This document shows positions 28,466 through 38,208 of a DNA stretch of 52,807 bases, piece after piece. How positions within the stretch are numbered: the first letter of the stretch is position 1; every line of letters begins with the position of its first letter. The notes under the pieces are model-generated. The model was not told the origin of the DNA, ran no database searches, and saw nothing but the letters and a program-made list of their open reading frames with translations. Position numbers and translations under genes: made by a program. The stretch comes from Rhodoferax sp. (GTDB lineage Bacteria > Pseudomonadota > Gammaproteobacteria > Burkholderiales > Burkholderiaceae_C): contig JAUXWC010000330.1 in NCBI GenBank assembly GCA_030685025.1, positions 1-52,807 on the forward strand, given 5' to 3'.

Positions 28466-29080
28466 ATGAAACTGCCCCGGCTTACTCCTTTGTTGATTGT
28501 TCCTTTTCTGCTCTGGGGCGCTGGGGCGAACGCCGAAAAGGCGGACCGCGACAAGACCATGAACGTGGAGTCCGATGCCCTGCGTTATGACGACGCCAAG
28601 AAGGTCAGTGTCTTCAGTGGGCGCGTGGTGCTGACCAAGGGCACCATCCTGATCCGTGGCGCGGTGCTGACGGTGCGCCAGGATCCGGATGGCGCACAGC
28701 ATGGCGTGGTGAGCGCCGAGCCGGGCAAGCTGGCGTTCTTTCGCCAGAAGCGCGAGGGCGTTGACGAGTTCGTCGAAGGCGAGGGCGAGACTATCGAATA
28801 CGACGGCCGGGCCGAGACCGTGCGGCTGCTCAAGCAGGCGCAACTGCGCCGTTACCGGGGTGCCACGTTGAGCGACGAGATGACCGGCGCGCTCATCGTC
28901 TACAACAACGCCACCGACGTGTTCACCGTCGACGGCAGTGCCGCCCGAGGCAGTCCCGGCGCGGCGGGTGGGCGCGTGCGGGCCATGTTGACACCCAAGG
29001 CGCGGACCGACGAATCGCCGCCCGCCGGCCCGGCGCCGACCCTCAAGTCCACCCCTGCGCTGGGTGGAGACCCCAAGTGA
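28466..29080 (+). CDS. lptA: Lipopolysaccharide transport periplasmic protein LptA
   Basis: The periplasmic bridge component that carries LPS between LptC and LptD. It has 204 residues with a signal peptide ending near ANA (about 1-23). The beta-jellyroll (OstA_N) region has [37 protein letters not shown] and [13 protein letters not shown]. The tail after ~165 is a flexible Pro/Ala stretch. Its stop overlaps the GTG start of lptB (29077). Unusually, lptC and the kds genes that often precede it are absent; the PAS/GGDEF/EAL gene lies directly upstream. Confidence 0.93.
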   Translation: MKLPRLTPLLIVPFLLWGAGANAEKADRDKTMNVESDALRYDDAKKVSVFSGRVVLTKGTILIRGAVLTVRQDPDGAQHGVVSAEPGKLAFFRQKREGVDEFVEGEGETIEYDGRAETVRLLKQAQLRRYRGATLSDEMTGALIVYNNATDVFTVDGSAARGSPGAAGGRVRAMLTPKARTDESPPAGPAPTLKSTPALGGDPK

Positions 29081-29874
29081 CCGATGCGGCAGTGACGGCG
29101 CCGCCGAGTGGCGCGCGCCAGCTCGCCGAGGGCGACAGCCGCCTGGAAGCCAGCGGTCTGCAGAAGACCTACGGTAGTCGCAAGGTGGTCAAGGATGTGT
29201 CCTTGGTGGTGCGCAAGGGCGAGGTGGTCGGTCTGCTCGGCCCCAATGGCGCGGGCAAGACCACGTCCTTTTACATGATTGTCGGCCTGGTGCGGGCCAC
29301 CGCTGGCGATATCCGCATTGATGGGAAGTCGGTCGAACACCTGCCGATCCACCGGCGGGCGCGATTGGGGCTGAGCTACCTGCCGCAGGAGGCCTCGATC
29401 TTTCGCAAGCTAAACGTCGCCGACAACGTGCGCGCCGTGTTGGAACTGCAACGCGACAAGACCGGCGTGGCCCTGGCGCGTGCCGAGATCGAGCGGCGCC
29501 TGAGTGTGTTGCTGCATGACCTGAGGGTCGAGCATCTGCGCGACTCGCCAGCGCTGGCATTGTCGGGCGGCGAGCGTCGCCGGGTGGAGATTGCACGCGC
29601 CTTGGCGACGCAGCCCCGATTCATCCTGCTGGATGAGCCGTTTGCGGGCATCGACCCGATCGCCGTGATCGAGATCCAGCGCATCATCGAATTCCTGAAG
29701 TCACGCGGCATCGGTGTGCTGATCACCGACCACAACGTGCGGGAAACCTTGGGCATCTGCGACCACGCCTACATCATCAGTGATGGCCGGGTGCTGGCGC
29801 AGGGTACACCGGCCGAAATCGTCAACAACGCCGAGGTGCGCCGTGTCTACCTCGGCGAGAACTTCAAGATGTAG
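29077..29874 (+). CDS. lptB: LPS export ABC transporter ATP-binding protein LptB
   Basis: The cytoplasmic ATPase of the LptB2FG exporter. It has 265 residues, with Walker [10 protein letters not shown], signature [15 protein letters not shown] and Walker [13 protein letters not shown], followed by the H-loop in [11 protein letters not shown]. The ending YLGENFKM is family-typical. It starts with GTG at 29077, overlapping the lptA stop, so translation is coupled. The N-terminal ~23 residues before the ABC core are longer than in E. coli. rpoN follows after a 134-bp gap filled by a repeat. Confidence 0.97.
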   Translation: MTDAAVTAPPSGARQLAEGDSRLEASGLQKTYGSRKVVKDVSLVVRKGEVVGLLGPNGAGKTTSFYMIVGLVRATAGDIRIDGKSVEHLPIHRRARLGLSYLPQEASIFRKLNVADNVRAVLELQRDKTGVALARAEIERRLSVLLHDLRVEHLRDSPALALSGGERRRVEIARALATQPRFILLDEPFAGIDPIAVIEIQRIIEFLKSRGIGVLITDHNVRETLGICDHAYIISDGRVLAQGTPAEIVNNAEVRRVYLGENFKM

Positions 29875-29904
29875 GGTATGAATCGGCCTCTGCGAACCTT
29901 ACAA

Positions 29905-30008
29905 ACGACGCCACGTGGGCGTGAAGGGCAATTTGCCGCCGGGCCGCCCCAAGGCAAATTAGCCCCCTCGGGGGGCAGCGACCCGCGCAGCGGCGGAGCG
30001 TGGGGGCC
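29905..30008 (+). repeat. Comamonadaceae-type dispersed repeat abutting rpoN
   Basis: The interval holds a GC-rich element with the hairpin CCCCCTCGGGGGG and then GCAGCGACCCGCGCAGCGG leading into CGGAGCGTGGGGGCC, directly followed by the rpoN ATG. I recall near-identical intergenic elements in many Comamonadaceae genomes, where they recur in high copy. Only one copy is in this window, so the repeat status is from memory. Its GTGGGGG is the only ribosome-binding-site-like sequence for rpoN. Confidence 0.6.
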
Positions 30009-31610
30009 ATGAAACAAGGGTTGTCACTTCGCGTCTCGCAGCATCTGGCGTTGACGCCCCAGTTGCAGCAGTCGATTCGCCTGCTGCAACTGTCGACCCT
30101 GGAGTTGAGCCAGGAAGTCGACCAGATGCTCGACGACAACCCGTTCCTGGAGTTGCTGCGCGAGGACGCCCAACGCGAAGAGTTTGGCCTGGCCCAGATC
30201 GACACACCGGTGCGCCAGGACGACGCCGAGGCCGAGGCAGCGAGCTACACGGCCACGGAATATGCCCCGGAATCGGCCAGCGCGGCCACCTCGGCCAGCG
30301 TGGACGCTGACGCGTCCCCGTTGGCGGGTGATGAGGGCCAGAGCTGGGATGGCGACGGCAGCGTGGAGCTGGCCCCGGATGACAGCGAGTGGGGCACCGA
30401 CGCCAAGGCCCGCACCAACAACCTCGGCGGCGACGAGGACGTGGATGCCACCGAGCTGGCGCGCAGCCATGAATCCCTTCAGTCGCACTTGCATCGTCAG
30501 GCATTGAGTCTGCGCCTGGGTGACGAAGACCGCGTGGCCCTGCGCTTCCTGATCGAATCGCTCAACGATGACGGCTACCTGGAGGACAGCCTGGAGTCGC
30601 TCGCCAGTGGTCTGGCTGGCGAACACACCGAACACCTTGAGGCCCTGGTGCATCACTTTACCGTGGCGCTGGGCTTGTTGCAGAGCCTGGAGCCCGCTGG
30701 CGTGGGGGCCCGCAATCTGGCCGAGTGCCTGAGCCTGCAGTTGCGTGCTCAGCTCAGCCAGGCGGGTAAGGACGCGAAGTCTGCCGCGCTGATTACCCTG
30801 GCGCTGCGCATCTGTGCGCAGCCTATGGACTTGCTGGCCCGGCGTGACATCAAGCGCCTGGTGCAGTCGTGCGGCGCCGCCGACGCCAGCGTGCGCCAGG
30901 CGATCACCTTGATTGGCCGGCTGGACCCCAAACCGGGGCGGCGCTTCGTGGACGTGGAGCGCAACATCGTGGTGCCCGACGTGTTGGTGGTGCGCATCGG
31001 CAAAGGCGCGCAGACCAGGTTCCGCGCCCAGCTCAACCCGGAGGTGATGCCGCGCCTGCGGGTGCACGACATCTACGCCAACGCGCTCAAGCAACACAAG
31101 TCGGGTGGACGCGACGCCTCCAACTACGCCGCCTTGCAGCAGCGTTTGCAGGAGGCGCGCTGGTTTATCAAGAACATCCAGCAGCGCTTCGACACGATCC
31201 TGCGGGTCAGCAACGCGATTGTGGAGCGGCAAAAGGGCTTCTTCACCCATGGTGCGCTGGCCATGCGTCCCTTGGTGCTGCGCGACATCGCCGACGAGCT
31301 GGGCCTGCACGAATCGACCATCAGCCGGGTGACCACCGCCAAATACATGGCCACGCCTTTCGGCACCTTCGAGCTCAAGTACTTCTTTGGTTCGGCCCTG
31401 GGCACGGAGTCGGGCGGCAATGCGTCGAGCACCGCGGTGCGGGTGCTGATCAAGCAGTTTGTCGAGGCCGAGAGCGCGGCCAAGCCGCTCAGCGACAGCC
31501 AGATCGCCGACATGCTCAAGGAGCAGGGCATCGAGTGCGCCCGGCGCACCGTGGCCAAGTACCGCGAGGGGCTGCGTATTGCGCCCGCGTCGCTAAGAAG
31601 AGCGTTGTGA
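30009..31610 (+). CDS. rpoN: RNA polymerase sigma-54 factor
   Basis: The alternative sigma factor for -24/-12 promoters, dependent on enhancer-binding ATPases. It has 533 residues. Region I is MKQGLSLRVSQHLALTPQLQ followed by the Q/L-rich activator-response helix. Region II (about residues 60-150) is an unusually long acidic Asp/Glu/Ala/Ser linker. The core-binding domain follows, with the HTH in LHESTISRVTTAKY, and the C-terminal RpoN box ARRTVAKYRE is intact. ATG at 30009 is preferred over an upstream GTG (30000). The order lptA-lptB-rpoN is the classic proteobacterial arrangement. Confidence 0.98.
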   Translation: MKQGLSLRVSQHLALTPQLQQSIRLLQLSTLELSQEVDQMLDDNPFLELLREDAQREEFGLAQIDTPVRQDDAEAEAASYTATEYAPESASAATSASVDADASPLAGDEGQSWDGDGSVELAPDDSEWGTDAKARTNNLGGDEDVDATELARSHESLQSHLHRQALSLRLGDEDRVALRFLIESLNDDGYLEDSLESLASGLAGEHTEHLEALVHHFTVALGLLQSLEPAGVGARNLAECLSLQLRAQLSQAGKDAKSAALITLALRICAQPMDLLARRDIKRLVQSCGAADASVRQAITLIGRLDPKPGRRFVDVERNIVVPDVLVVRIGKGAQTRFRAQLNPEVMPRLRVHDIYANALKQHKSGGRDASNYAALQQRLQEARWFIKNIQQRFDTILRVSNAIVERQKGFFTHGALAMRPLVLRDIADELGLHESTISRVTTAKYMATPFGTFELKYFFGSALGTESGGNASSTAVRVLIKQFVEAESAAKPLSDSQIADMLKEQGIECARRTVAKYREGLRIAPASLRRAL

Positions 31611-31632
31611 TGCGTCTCATCAGGAACCCCAT

Positions 31633-32874
31633 GTGAACCAACTTCAACTTTTCTTGCCCTGTGCCGCCGGTGTCGAAGACTATCTGGCGGCCGAGGCCCA
31701 GCGCATCACCGGCCTCGCGTCGCAAGACGTGGACAAGCGCCGCGGCGGGGTCATGCTGCAGGCTTCCTGGCGTGACGCGATGCTGCTCAATCTGTACAGC
31801 CGCCTGGCGCAACGGGTGCTGGTGCAACTGTCTTATACCGAGTACCGTGGCGAGCAAGACCTGTACCGTGCCGCCAGTGAGGTGGCGTGGGAGATTTGGT
31901 TCACGCCCAAGCAGTCGATCAAGGTTGAAGTGACGGCGCAGCACAGCCCGCTCAACTCGCTGAACTTTGCCGCGCTCAAGATCAAGGACGCGGTGTGCGA
32001 CCGCTTTCGCGACAAAGCCCACGGCGTGCGCCCCGATGTCAACACCCAGTGGCCCGACGTGCGCATCTACGCCCACCTCACCACCGACAGTTGCTCGCTG
32101 TACATCGACACCTCGGGCGAGCCTCTGTTCAAGCGCGGCTGGCGCGAAGACAAGGGTGAGGCGCCGCTGAAGGAAACCCTGGCCGCCGCCATGATTGCGG
32201 CCAGCGGCTGGGCCGACGGTGACGAGGCCTTGCTGCCCCTGTACGACCCCTGTTGCGGCAGCGGCACCATCGCCATCGAGGCGGCGCAAATTGCTTGCAA
32301 TATCGCCGCCGGTTCGCAGCGTCGCTTTGCTTTCGAGAAGTACCTGCCGTTTCAGGCCCATGTCTGGAGTGCCATCCAGGCCGAGGCGCGCGCCAACGAA
32401 GTGCGCCCCACCCCCGAGCAGTGTCCCATCGTGTACGGCAGCGATGTGGCCCACCGCATGGTCGACTTCGCCCAGCGCAACGCCGAGCGCGCTGGCGTCG
32501 CCGGGCTGATTGAGTTTCGTGGCGGCGACGCGCTGCAGCGCCTGCCCCCTTGCAACGGGCCGGGCGTGATGCTGTTGAACCCGCCCTATGGCGAACGCAT
32601 CGAGGTCGCTGGCGTGGCGGGCGGCGCCTCGGGCGGCCGCGCGGGTGGGCGCGAGTTGCCGCAGACGGAGGGCGGCGGCGAGTTTTTCAGTCAGCTCAGC
32701 GCCCACTGGAAGAAGCACTACGCTGGCTGGACCGCCTGGGTGCTGACCCCCGACCTCAAACTGCCCAGCAAAATGCGCCTGAAAGAGTCGCGCCGCGTGC
32801 CGATGTGGAACGGCCCGATCGAATGCCGCCTGTTCCGCTTCGACATGGTCAAGGGCTCGGCGCGCACGCCATGA
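31633..32874 (+). CDS. THUMP-domain class I RNA methyltransferase (RlmL-like)
   Basis: A 413-residue SAM-dependent RNA methyltransferase, likely acting on 23S rRNA guanine N2. The N-terminal ~60 residues and the THUMP domain (about 60-155) hold LYRAASEVAWEIWF. The Rossmann methyltransferase has DPCCGSGTIAIEAAQ near residue 206 and the catalytic NPPYG near 315. E. coli RlmKL is a ~700-residue fusion, whereas this protein has only the L half. It begins with GTG (31633) behind AGGAAC; an ATG two bases upstream is followed at once by TGA. A Gly/Arg-rich insert (about 328-340) follows the catalytic motif. Its stop overlaps the PIN gene start. Confidence 0.9.
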   Translation: MNQLQLFLPCAAGVEDYLAAEAQRITGLASQDVDKRRGGVMLQASWRDAMLLNLYSRLAQRVLVQLSYTEYRGEQDLYRAASEVAWEIWFTPKQSIKVEVTAQHSPLNSLNFAALKIKDAVCDRFRDKAHGVRPDVNTQWPDVRIYAHLTTDSCSLYIDTSGEPLFKRGWREDKGEAPLKETLAAAMIAASGWADGDEALLPLYDPCCGSGTIAIEAAQIACNIAAGSQRRFAFEKYLPFQAHVWSAIQAEARANEVRPTPEQCPIVYGSDVAHRMVDFAQRNAERAGVAGLIEFRGGDALQRLPPCNGPGVMLLNPPYGERIEVAGVAGGASGGRAGGRELPQTEGGGEFFSQLSAHWKKHYAGWTAWVLTPDLKLPSKMRLKESRRVPMWNGPIECRLFRFDMVKGSARTP

Positions 32875-33281
32875 TCGTGCTCGACACCAACATCGTGCTT
32901 GATTTGTTGGTGTTCCAGGACCCCGCCACCCAGCCCTTGCAGCAGGTGCTGCACAGCGGCGCCCTGCAGTGGCTTGCCACGGCTCCGATGCGCGACGAGT
33001 TGCAGCGCGTGCTGGGCTACCGCCAGATCGTGCCACGCCTGGCCTACTACCAACGCAGCGCCGAGGAAGTGCTGGCGCAGTTCGACCGGCTGGTGCAAAT
33101 CAGGCAGGCCGCGCCCAAGGCTGGCGTTACCTGTGCGGACCCTGATGACCAGAAGTTCATCGACCTGGCCATGGCGCATCGCGCCACGCTGCTGAGCAAA
33201 GACCGGGCCGTGCTCTGCATGGCAAAAAGGCTCGAAAGCCTTGGTGTACGGGTCTGCGATGCCATGAGTTTTGGGGCGTAA
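32871..33281 (+). CDS. PIN-domain protein (COG1569-type putative toxin)
   Basis: A 136-residue predicted Mg-dependent ribonuclease. MIVLDTNIVLDLL provides the first acidic residue. Further conserved acids are in the MRDELQRVL and DPDDQKFIDLAM segments, and SKDRAV carries the last one. It overlaps the stop of the RlmL-like gene by 4 bp (ATGA). No antitoxin gene lies on either side, which is odd for a VapC-like toxin. It could be an orphan, or an RNA-processing partner of the methyltransferase. Family annotation as a toxin is by homology only. Confidence 0.85.
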   Translation: MIVLDTNIVLDLLVFQDPATQPLQQVLHSGALQWLATAPMRDELQRVLGYRQIVPRLAYYQRSAEEVLAQFDRLVQIRQAAPKAGVTCADPDDQKFIDLAMAHRATLLSKDRAVLCMAKRLESLGVRVCDAMSFGA

Positions 33282-33377
33282 GGTGGCCTGCCTGAAGAAA
33301 GCCACCAAGGATCGGCCTGGCGAATTGGCACCAACAGTTGTGCAATGAACAGGAGAAATGAAACAATAATCATCCCT

Positions 33378-35965
33378 ATGGCGCTGCACCCCAATTTTCC
33401 CCAATCACCCTACGAAGTGCTGCCGCCTGATCAGCGCTGGTTTCCGGCTGCAGAAGAGCTGCGCAGCACCGCTTACGAGAAGCTTTTGCCGCCGCTGGTG
33501 GCCAATATCAGGCAGGCGGTTTGCGAGTGGCGTGCCGCCGGGTATGCGGGTGCATCCGTCACATCCAGCGCGTTGCTCGCGTGGTGGTTTGAAACCGACC
33601 ACCTGATCGAGCAAGCCGACGGGTCGCAAAACCAGTTTCGCTACTACTTCGCGCAGCGCGAAGCGGTTGAAACTGTGATCTGGCTTTATGACGTGCATGG
33701 CACCCGTGACAAGTTCGACCTGCTGCGATTCGATGCCTCTGGCGCGGTGTCCAGTGGCATGTTCGATGAAGACTGGCCGCGCTTCGTGGTCAAGATGGCG
33801 ACTGGCGCGGGCAAGACCAAAGTGCTGTCCTTGCTGCTGGCATGGAGCTGTTTCCACAAGCTGTACGAGGCCGATTCGGCGCTGGCCCGCAACTTCCTGC
33901 TGATCGCACCGAACATCATCGTGCTGGATCGCCTGCGCGCTGATTTCGATGGGCTAAAGATATTCTTCAACGACCCGGTATTGCCCGACAACGGCGATGC
34001 GGGGCGCAACTGGCGCGACTATTTTCTGGCTCCGTTTGGCGCCAAGCCGGTCGGCAAGACCAATGACAGCAATACGGACTTGGGTGAAATCGTGCGCGAG
34101 ATTGACGAACTCGCCGTCTTCAATGACGAAGCGCACCATATACACGACAACCGCCTTGCTTGGTTTCAGAGCATCCAGGACATTCATCATCGTCTGTTGC
34201 AAAAGGACTTGCGACTGGCGATACAAATTGATGTAACAGCGACGCCGCGCCACAACAACGGCGCGATCTTCGCGCAGACCGTGAGCGACTATCCGCTGGT
34301 CGAGGCGATTGCCCAGAACGTGGTCAAGCACCCGGTGTTGCCTGACGCCGCCAGCCGCGCCAAGCTCGCCGAACAAAAGAGTCCGCTCATCACCGAGAAG
34401 TACGCCGACTACCTACAGCTCGGTATTGAAGAGTGGCGCAAGTCCTACGCCGAACATGAGAAGCTGGGCAAGAAAGCCGTGCTGTTTGTGATGGTGGACG
34501 ACACCAAGAACTGCGACGAGGTCGGTGCCCACCTGGAGCGAATCTGTGCTGAGCTGCAGGGCGCCGTGCTGGTCATCCACACCAAGAACAACGGTGATAT
34601 TTCAGAAGCGGCCTCGGGCAAAAACAAGGAGGAGTTGGAGCTTTTGCGTAAGCAGTCGAACGAGATCGACACCTGGAAGTCGCCGTTCAAAGCCATTGTG
34701 TCGGTGCTGATGCTCAAGGAAGGGTGGGACGTGCGCAACGTCACCACCATCGTGGGCTTGCGCGCCTACGCGGCCAAGAGCAACATCCTGCCCGAACAAA
34801 CCCTGGGGCGCGGCCTGCGCCGCATGTACTTCGGTAGCAATCAGCGCGAGACCGTCTCGGTGATGGGCACCCCCGCCTTCATGGAATTCGTCGAGTCCAT
34901 CCAAAGCGAAGGCGTGAGCTTCGAACAGGTCGCGATGGGCGGCACGGGCGGTCGCGAACGGCAAGACTCACTGGTGGTCGAGGTGGACAAGGACGCCTCT
35001 GAAAAAGACCTCGACGCCTTGGACATTGCCCTGCCACGCCTTACCCGCCGCTTCAACCGAGAGTTCAAAGACCTGGCGGAGCTTGACCCCGCTTCGTTTG
35101 GCCACACGGCGCTGCCGATCAAGGCGTTTACGCCGGAACAGACCCGCGAGATCGTCTTCAAGACCATGTTGGACTCCGAGGTGGACCACACCATCGAGCT
35201 CGACGGCAGCGGCAAGGCGGACTACCGTTCCGTGGTCGCTTTTTTCGCCCGCCAACTGCTCAAGGATTTGCGCTTGGTTGGGGGGTATGACCAGATTTAC
35301 CCCAAGGTGAAAGTCTTTATTCAAGAGCATCTGTTCGCCGGCCCCGTTGATCTGGATGACCCGGTGATCCTGCGCAACTTGTCCGAGCCTGAAGTTGGCA
35401 AGGTGCTGTTTGACCACTTCCGAGCCGCGATCAACGCACTAACCATTCGCGACAGTGGCAGCTCACGAATCGAGGGCACATCCGGCTGCGAGACACCCGT
35501 CCGTTTCGCACGCAGCCGCGCGGTTTTTTACCGACTAAACGTTCGGTGTTCAACCGGATCGTGGGCGAAGGCCATGCCGACGGGCTTGAACTGGAGTTTG
35601 CTGCGTTCCTGGACACGGTGCCCGATGTGCAGGCCTTCGGCAAGAACTACATGGCCGTCGGCTTCAAGCTGGACTACGTTAAAGCGAATGGCGAGCTGTC
35701 GACCTACACGCCGGACTTTTTTGCACGGACTACGGACGGCACGGTGTGGATCGTTGAAACCAAAGGTCGCGAGGAACTGGACTTGCCGCAGAAGATGGCT
35801 CGACTAAGCCAGTGGTGTGTGGACGCGTCGGTGGCCAGCCAGCCCGCAGGCGGGCCGAATTATCGCTTTGTGTATGTCGATCAAACCGGCTTTGAGACGC
35901 ATCGCCCGTCCAGCTTTGCGGCCATGGCGACCAGCTTCACCGACTATCAGGAGCTTGCAGCATGA
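33378..35965 (+). pseudogene. Type III-like restriction endonuclease subunit (Res helicase-nuclease), split by a frameshift
   Basis: A superfamily 2 helicase fused to an endonuclease. From the ATG at 33378 (another in-frame ATG is at 33345) the frame shows VVKMATGAGKTKVLSL (Walker A, ~140), VFNDEAHHIH (motif II, ~248), VTATPR (motif III), VLMLKEGWDV and LGRGLRRMYF (motif VI). At about 35477-35480 the reading frame breaks. The protein resumes one base out of phase as IRLRDTRPFR… through VFNRIVGEGHADGLELEFAA to a PD-(D/E)xK nuclease core (TPDFF…VWIVETKGRE), stopping at 35965. A single missing base after GAGGG restores EGHIRLRD. A sequencing error is the alternative. Part of a coupled operon with the AlbA_2 and ParA-like genes. 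Confidence 0.82.
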
Positions 35966-37173
35966 ACCCATTGAGCGATGACCAGCTTGCCGCGCTGCTT
36001 GACGACCTGGAATCCGACCGCGTGGAGCGCAAAAGCGCCTGGGCAGGCTCCGCGCCAGAAAGCGTGCCGAAAGCGGTGTGCGCATTCGCGAATGACCTGC
36101 CAAACCACAACCAGCCAGGAATCGTTTTCATTGGTGCCAATGACGATGGCACGCCATCAGGCATAGCGGTTACAGATCAATTGTTGCTCACGCTTGCGAA
36201 TTTAAAGTCGGCTGGCCGAATTGTTCCGCCACCGACCATGACCGTCGAGAAGCGTCGCCTCAAAGGCGCTGACATGGCTGTCATTGCAGTGATGCCGGCC
36301 GATTCACCGCCGGTCATGTTCGAGGGGCGAATATGGATTCGTACCGGCCCGCGCCGAGACACTGCGACGTTGCAGGATGAACGTATCCTCAACGAAAAGC
36401 GACGCCACGGTGATCGTGTGTTTGACACCTTTCCGGTGCGCGGGTGCCAGATCGAAGACCTCAGTCGCATCGTCTTTGAGCAGGAGTACCTTCCGCAAGC
36501 GGTGCCCCCATCGGTACTTGCCGCCAATGGGCGTACTTATGAAGAACGGCTGTGTTCAATGGGAATGCTCGCCGCCATGGACTATCAAGTGCCCACTGTG
36601 GTGGGTCTGCTGGCGCTGGGTAAGTCCCCCAGAACCTGGCTCCCGGGTGCCTATATCCAGTATTTGCGCATACGTGGCACACAGTGGGGGGATCCCGTCG
36701 TGGATGCTCAGGAAATTGACGGAACACTTAATGAAATGCTGCGACGCTTGGATGAGAAATTGATCGCAACCTTGAGTATGGCCGTTGATTTCACGTCGGG
36801 GTCAACCACGGAAATCCGCACAACACCCTATCCACTCATTGCGCTGCAACAACTTGCTCGAAACGCAGTGATGCACCGAAGCTACGAAGGCACGAATTCG
36901 CCGGTTCGCGTCTATTGGTTTGATGACCGCATTGAAATCATCAATCCGGGCGGTCCTTATGGTGAGGTCACGCAGGCGAATTTTGGGCAACCAGGCATCA
37001 ACGACTATCGCAACCCCAATGTAGCGACCGTGTTGAAGACTCTTGGGTTTGTGCAGAGATTTGGTTTTGGCATTGTTGACGCTCGGCAGGCTTTGGCGGC
37101 CAATGGCAATCCGCCGCCTGAGTTCAGCGTGGATGCCAATTTTGTCATGGCCACCATCAGGAAGGCGCCATGA
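35962..37173 (+). CDS. AlbA_2/Schlafen-type ATP-binding protein
   Basis: A 403-residue protein with an N-terminal AlbA_2 domain (about 10-130). The domain includes LESDRVERKSAW, KAVCAFANDLPNHNQPGIVF and the MFEGRIWIRTGPRR segment typical of this fold. The C-terminal half carries PLIALQQLARNAVMHRSYEG and VRVYWFDDRIEIINPGG, characteristic of the DUF4062/HATPase-like tail seen in these proteins. Such genes are widespread in defence islands, as predicted regulators or nucleic-acid binders. The start overlaps the Res stop by 4 bp and its own stop overlaps the ParA-like start, so it is an integral part of the restriction operon. Confidence 0.85.
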   Translation: MNPLSDDQLAALLDDLESDRVERKSAWAGSAPESVPKAVCAFANDLPNHNQPGIVFIGANDDGTPSGIAVTDQLLLTLANLKSAGRIVPPPTMTVEKRRLKGADMAVIAVMPADSPPVMFEGRIWIRTGPRRDTATLQDERILNEKRRHGDRVFDTFPVRGCQIEDLSRIVFEQEYLPQAVPPSVLAANGRTYEERLCSMGMLAAMDYQVPTVVGLLALGKSPRTWLPGAYIQYLRIRGTQWGDPVVDAQEIDGTLNEMLRRLDEKLIATLSMAVDFTSGSTTEIRTTPYPLIALQQLARNAVMHRSYEGTNSPVRVYWFDDRIEIINPGGPYGEVTQANFGQPGINDYRNPNVATVLKTLGFVQRFGFGIVDARQALAANGNPPPEFSVDANFVMATIRKAP

Positions 37174-38180
37174 CAGTCCCCGTCCTCACCTTCTTCAACA
37201 ACAAAGGCGGTGTTGGCAAGACCTCGCTGGTGTTTCACCTGGCCCACATGTTTTCCGAGATGGGCAAACGCGTCGTTGCGATTGACCTGGACCCACAGGC
37301 CAACTTGACTTCCGCCTTTTTATCGGAAGACGACCTCGAAATCCTGTGGGACCCGGATAACTCCACGCCAGGTAGCAACACGATCTATCAGTGTCTCAAA
37401 CCGTTGACTGAAATGGGCGACATCCTTGCGCCGCAAACCAAGGAGATCAACCCACGCCTGCACCTGGTGCCTGGCGACTTGGCCCTTGCAGGGTTCGAGG
37501 ACACCTTGTCGCAGGCTTGGCCGCTGGCCATGGGTTCCTCCAACCTCTACCGCCCGATGCGCCTGCTGTCCGCCTTCTGGCAAGTGGCCCAGATGGCGGC
37601 TGCGCAGCACAGCGCCGACTTGATTCTGGCGGACGTGGGGCCGCACCTGGGCGCCATCAACCGCTCGGCCCTGATCGCCAGCGACCATGTGGTCATCCCC
37701 TTGGCGGCTGACCTGTTCTCGCTGCAAGGCCTGCGCAACCTCGGCCCTACCTTGCAGCATTGGCGCAGTGATTGGCAAAAGCGGCTGGACAACTGGGAAG
37801 CACCATCGTTCGATTTGCCACGCGGTGCGATGCAGCCCCAAGGCTATATCTTGATGCAACACACCGAGCGCTTGTCTCGCCCTGTCAAGGCCTACAAGAA
37901 GTGGGCCGACCGGATACCGTCAACCTATCGCGAAAGCGTGTTGCTAAAAGGCCCGACACAGAGCATCTTCCCCAACGATGGTGATTGCCTGTCCAAGCTC
38001 AAGCACTACCGCAGCCTCGTGCCCATGGCGCAGGAAGTGCGCAAGCCCATCTTCCGGCTCTCGTCCGCCGACGGTGCCATCGGCAGCCATTCCGCCGCCG
38101 TGCAGGACGCATGGAGCGATTTCAAGGCCCTGGCGGTGGCGATTCTGAGCCGAATTGGCCAACTCGACCCGGCCACCTGA
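37170..38180 (+). CDS. ParA/Soj-like P-loop ATPase in restriction operon
   Basis: A 336-residue MinD/ParA-family ATPase. TFFNNKGGVGKTSLVFHLA (7-25) is the deviant Walker A with both Lys residues. VVAIDLDPQANLTSAFL is the A' motif, and DLILADVGPHLGAINR is the Walker B region. No ParB gene or parS-like repeats are nearby, which argues against partitioning. The 4-bp overlap with the AlbA_2 gene and the 28-bp gap before the methyltransferase stub put it inside the restriction island. The role there is unknown; an AAA-like assembly or loading factor is possible. Confidence 0.88.
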   Translation: MTVPVLTFFNNKGGVGKTSLVFHLAHMFSEMGKRVVAIDLDPQANLTSAFLSEDDLEILWDPDNSTPGSNTIYQCLKPLTEMGDILAPQTKEINPRLHLVPGDLALAGFEDTLSQAWPLAMGSSNLYRPMRLLSAFWQVAQMAAAQHSADLILADVGPHLGAINRSALIASDHVVIPLAADLFSLQGLRNLGPTLQHWRSDWQKRLDNWEAPSFDLPRGAMQPQGYILMQHTERLSRPVKAYKKWADRIPSTYRESVLLKGPTQSIFPNDGDCLSKLKHYRSLVPMAQEVRKPIFRLSSADGAIGSHSAAVQDAWSDFKALAVAILSRIGQLDPAT

Positions 38181-38208
38181 AACGCCCGTAAAAAGAAAAT
38201 CAACACGT

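Noticed and set aside
33358-33369. Three-codon frame ATG AAA CAA TAA behind a good AGGAG just before the Res gene
   Set aside because: It may be a leader peptide or a trace of a second frameshift at the Res 5' end, but it is too short to support either reading.
37170-38180. Possible plasmid or chromosome partition locus (ParA-like gene)
   Set aside because: No parB or parS-like repeats flank it, and it is overlap-coupled to restriction-island genes, so partitioning is unlikely.
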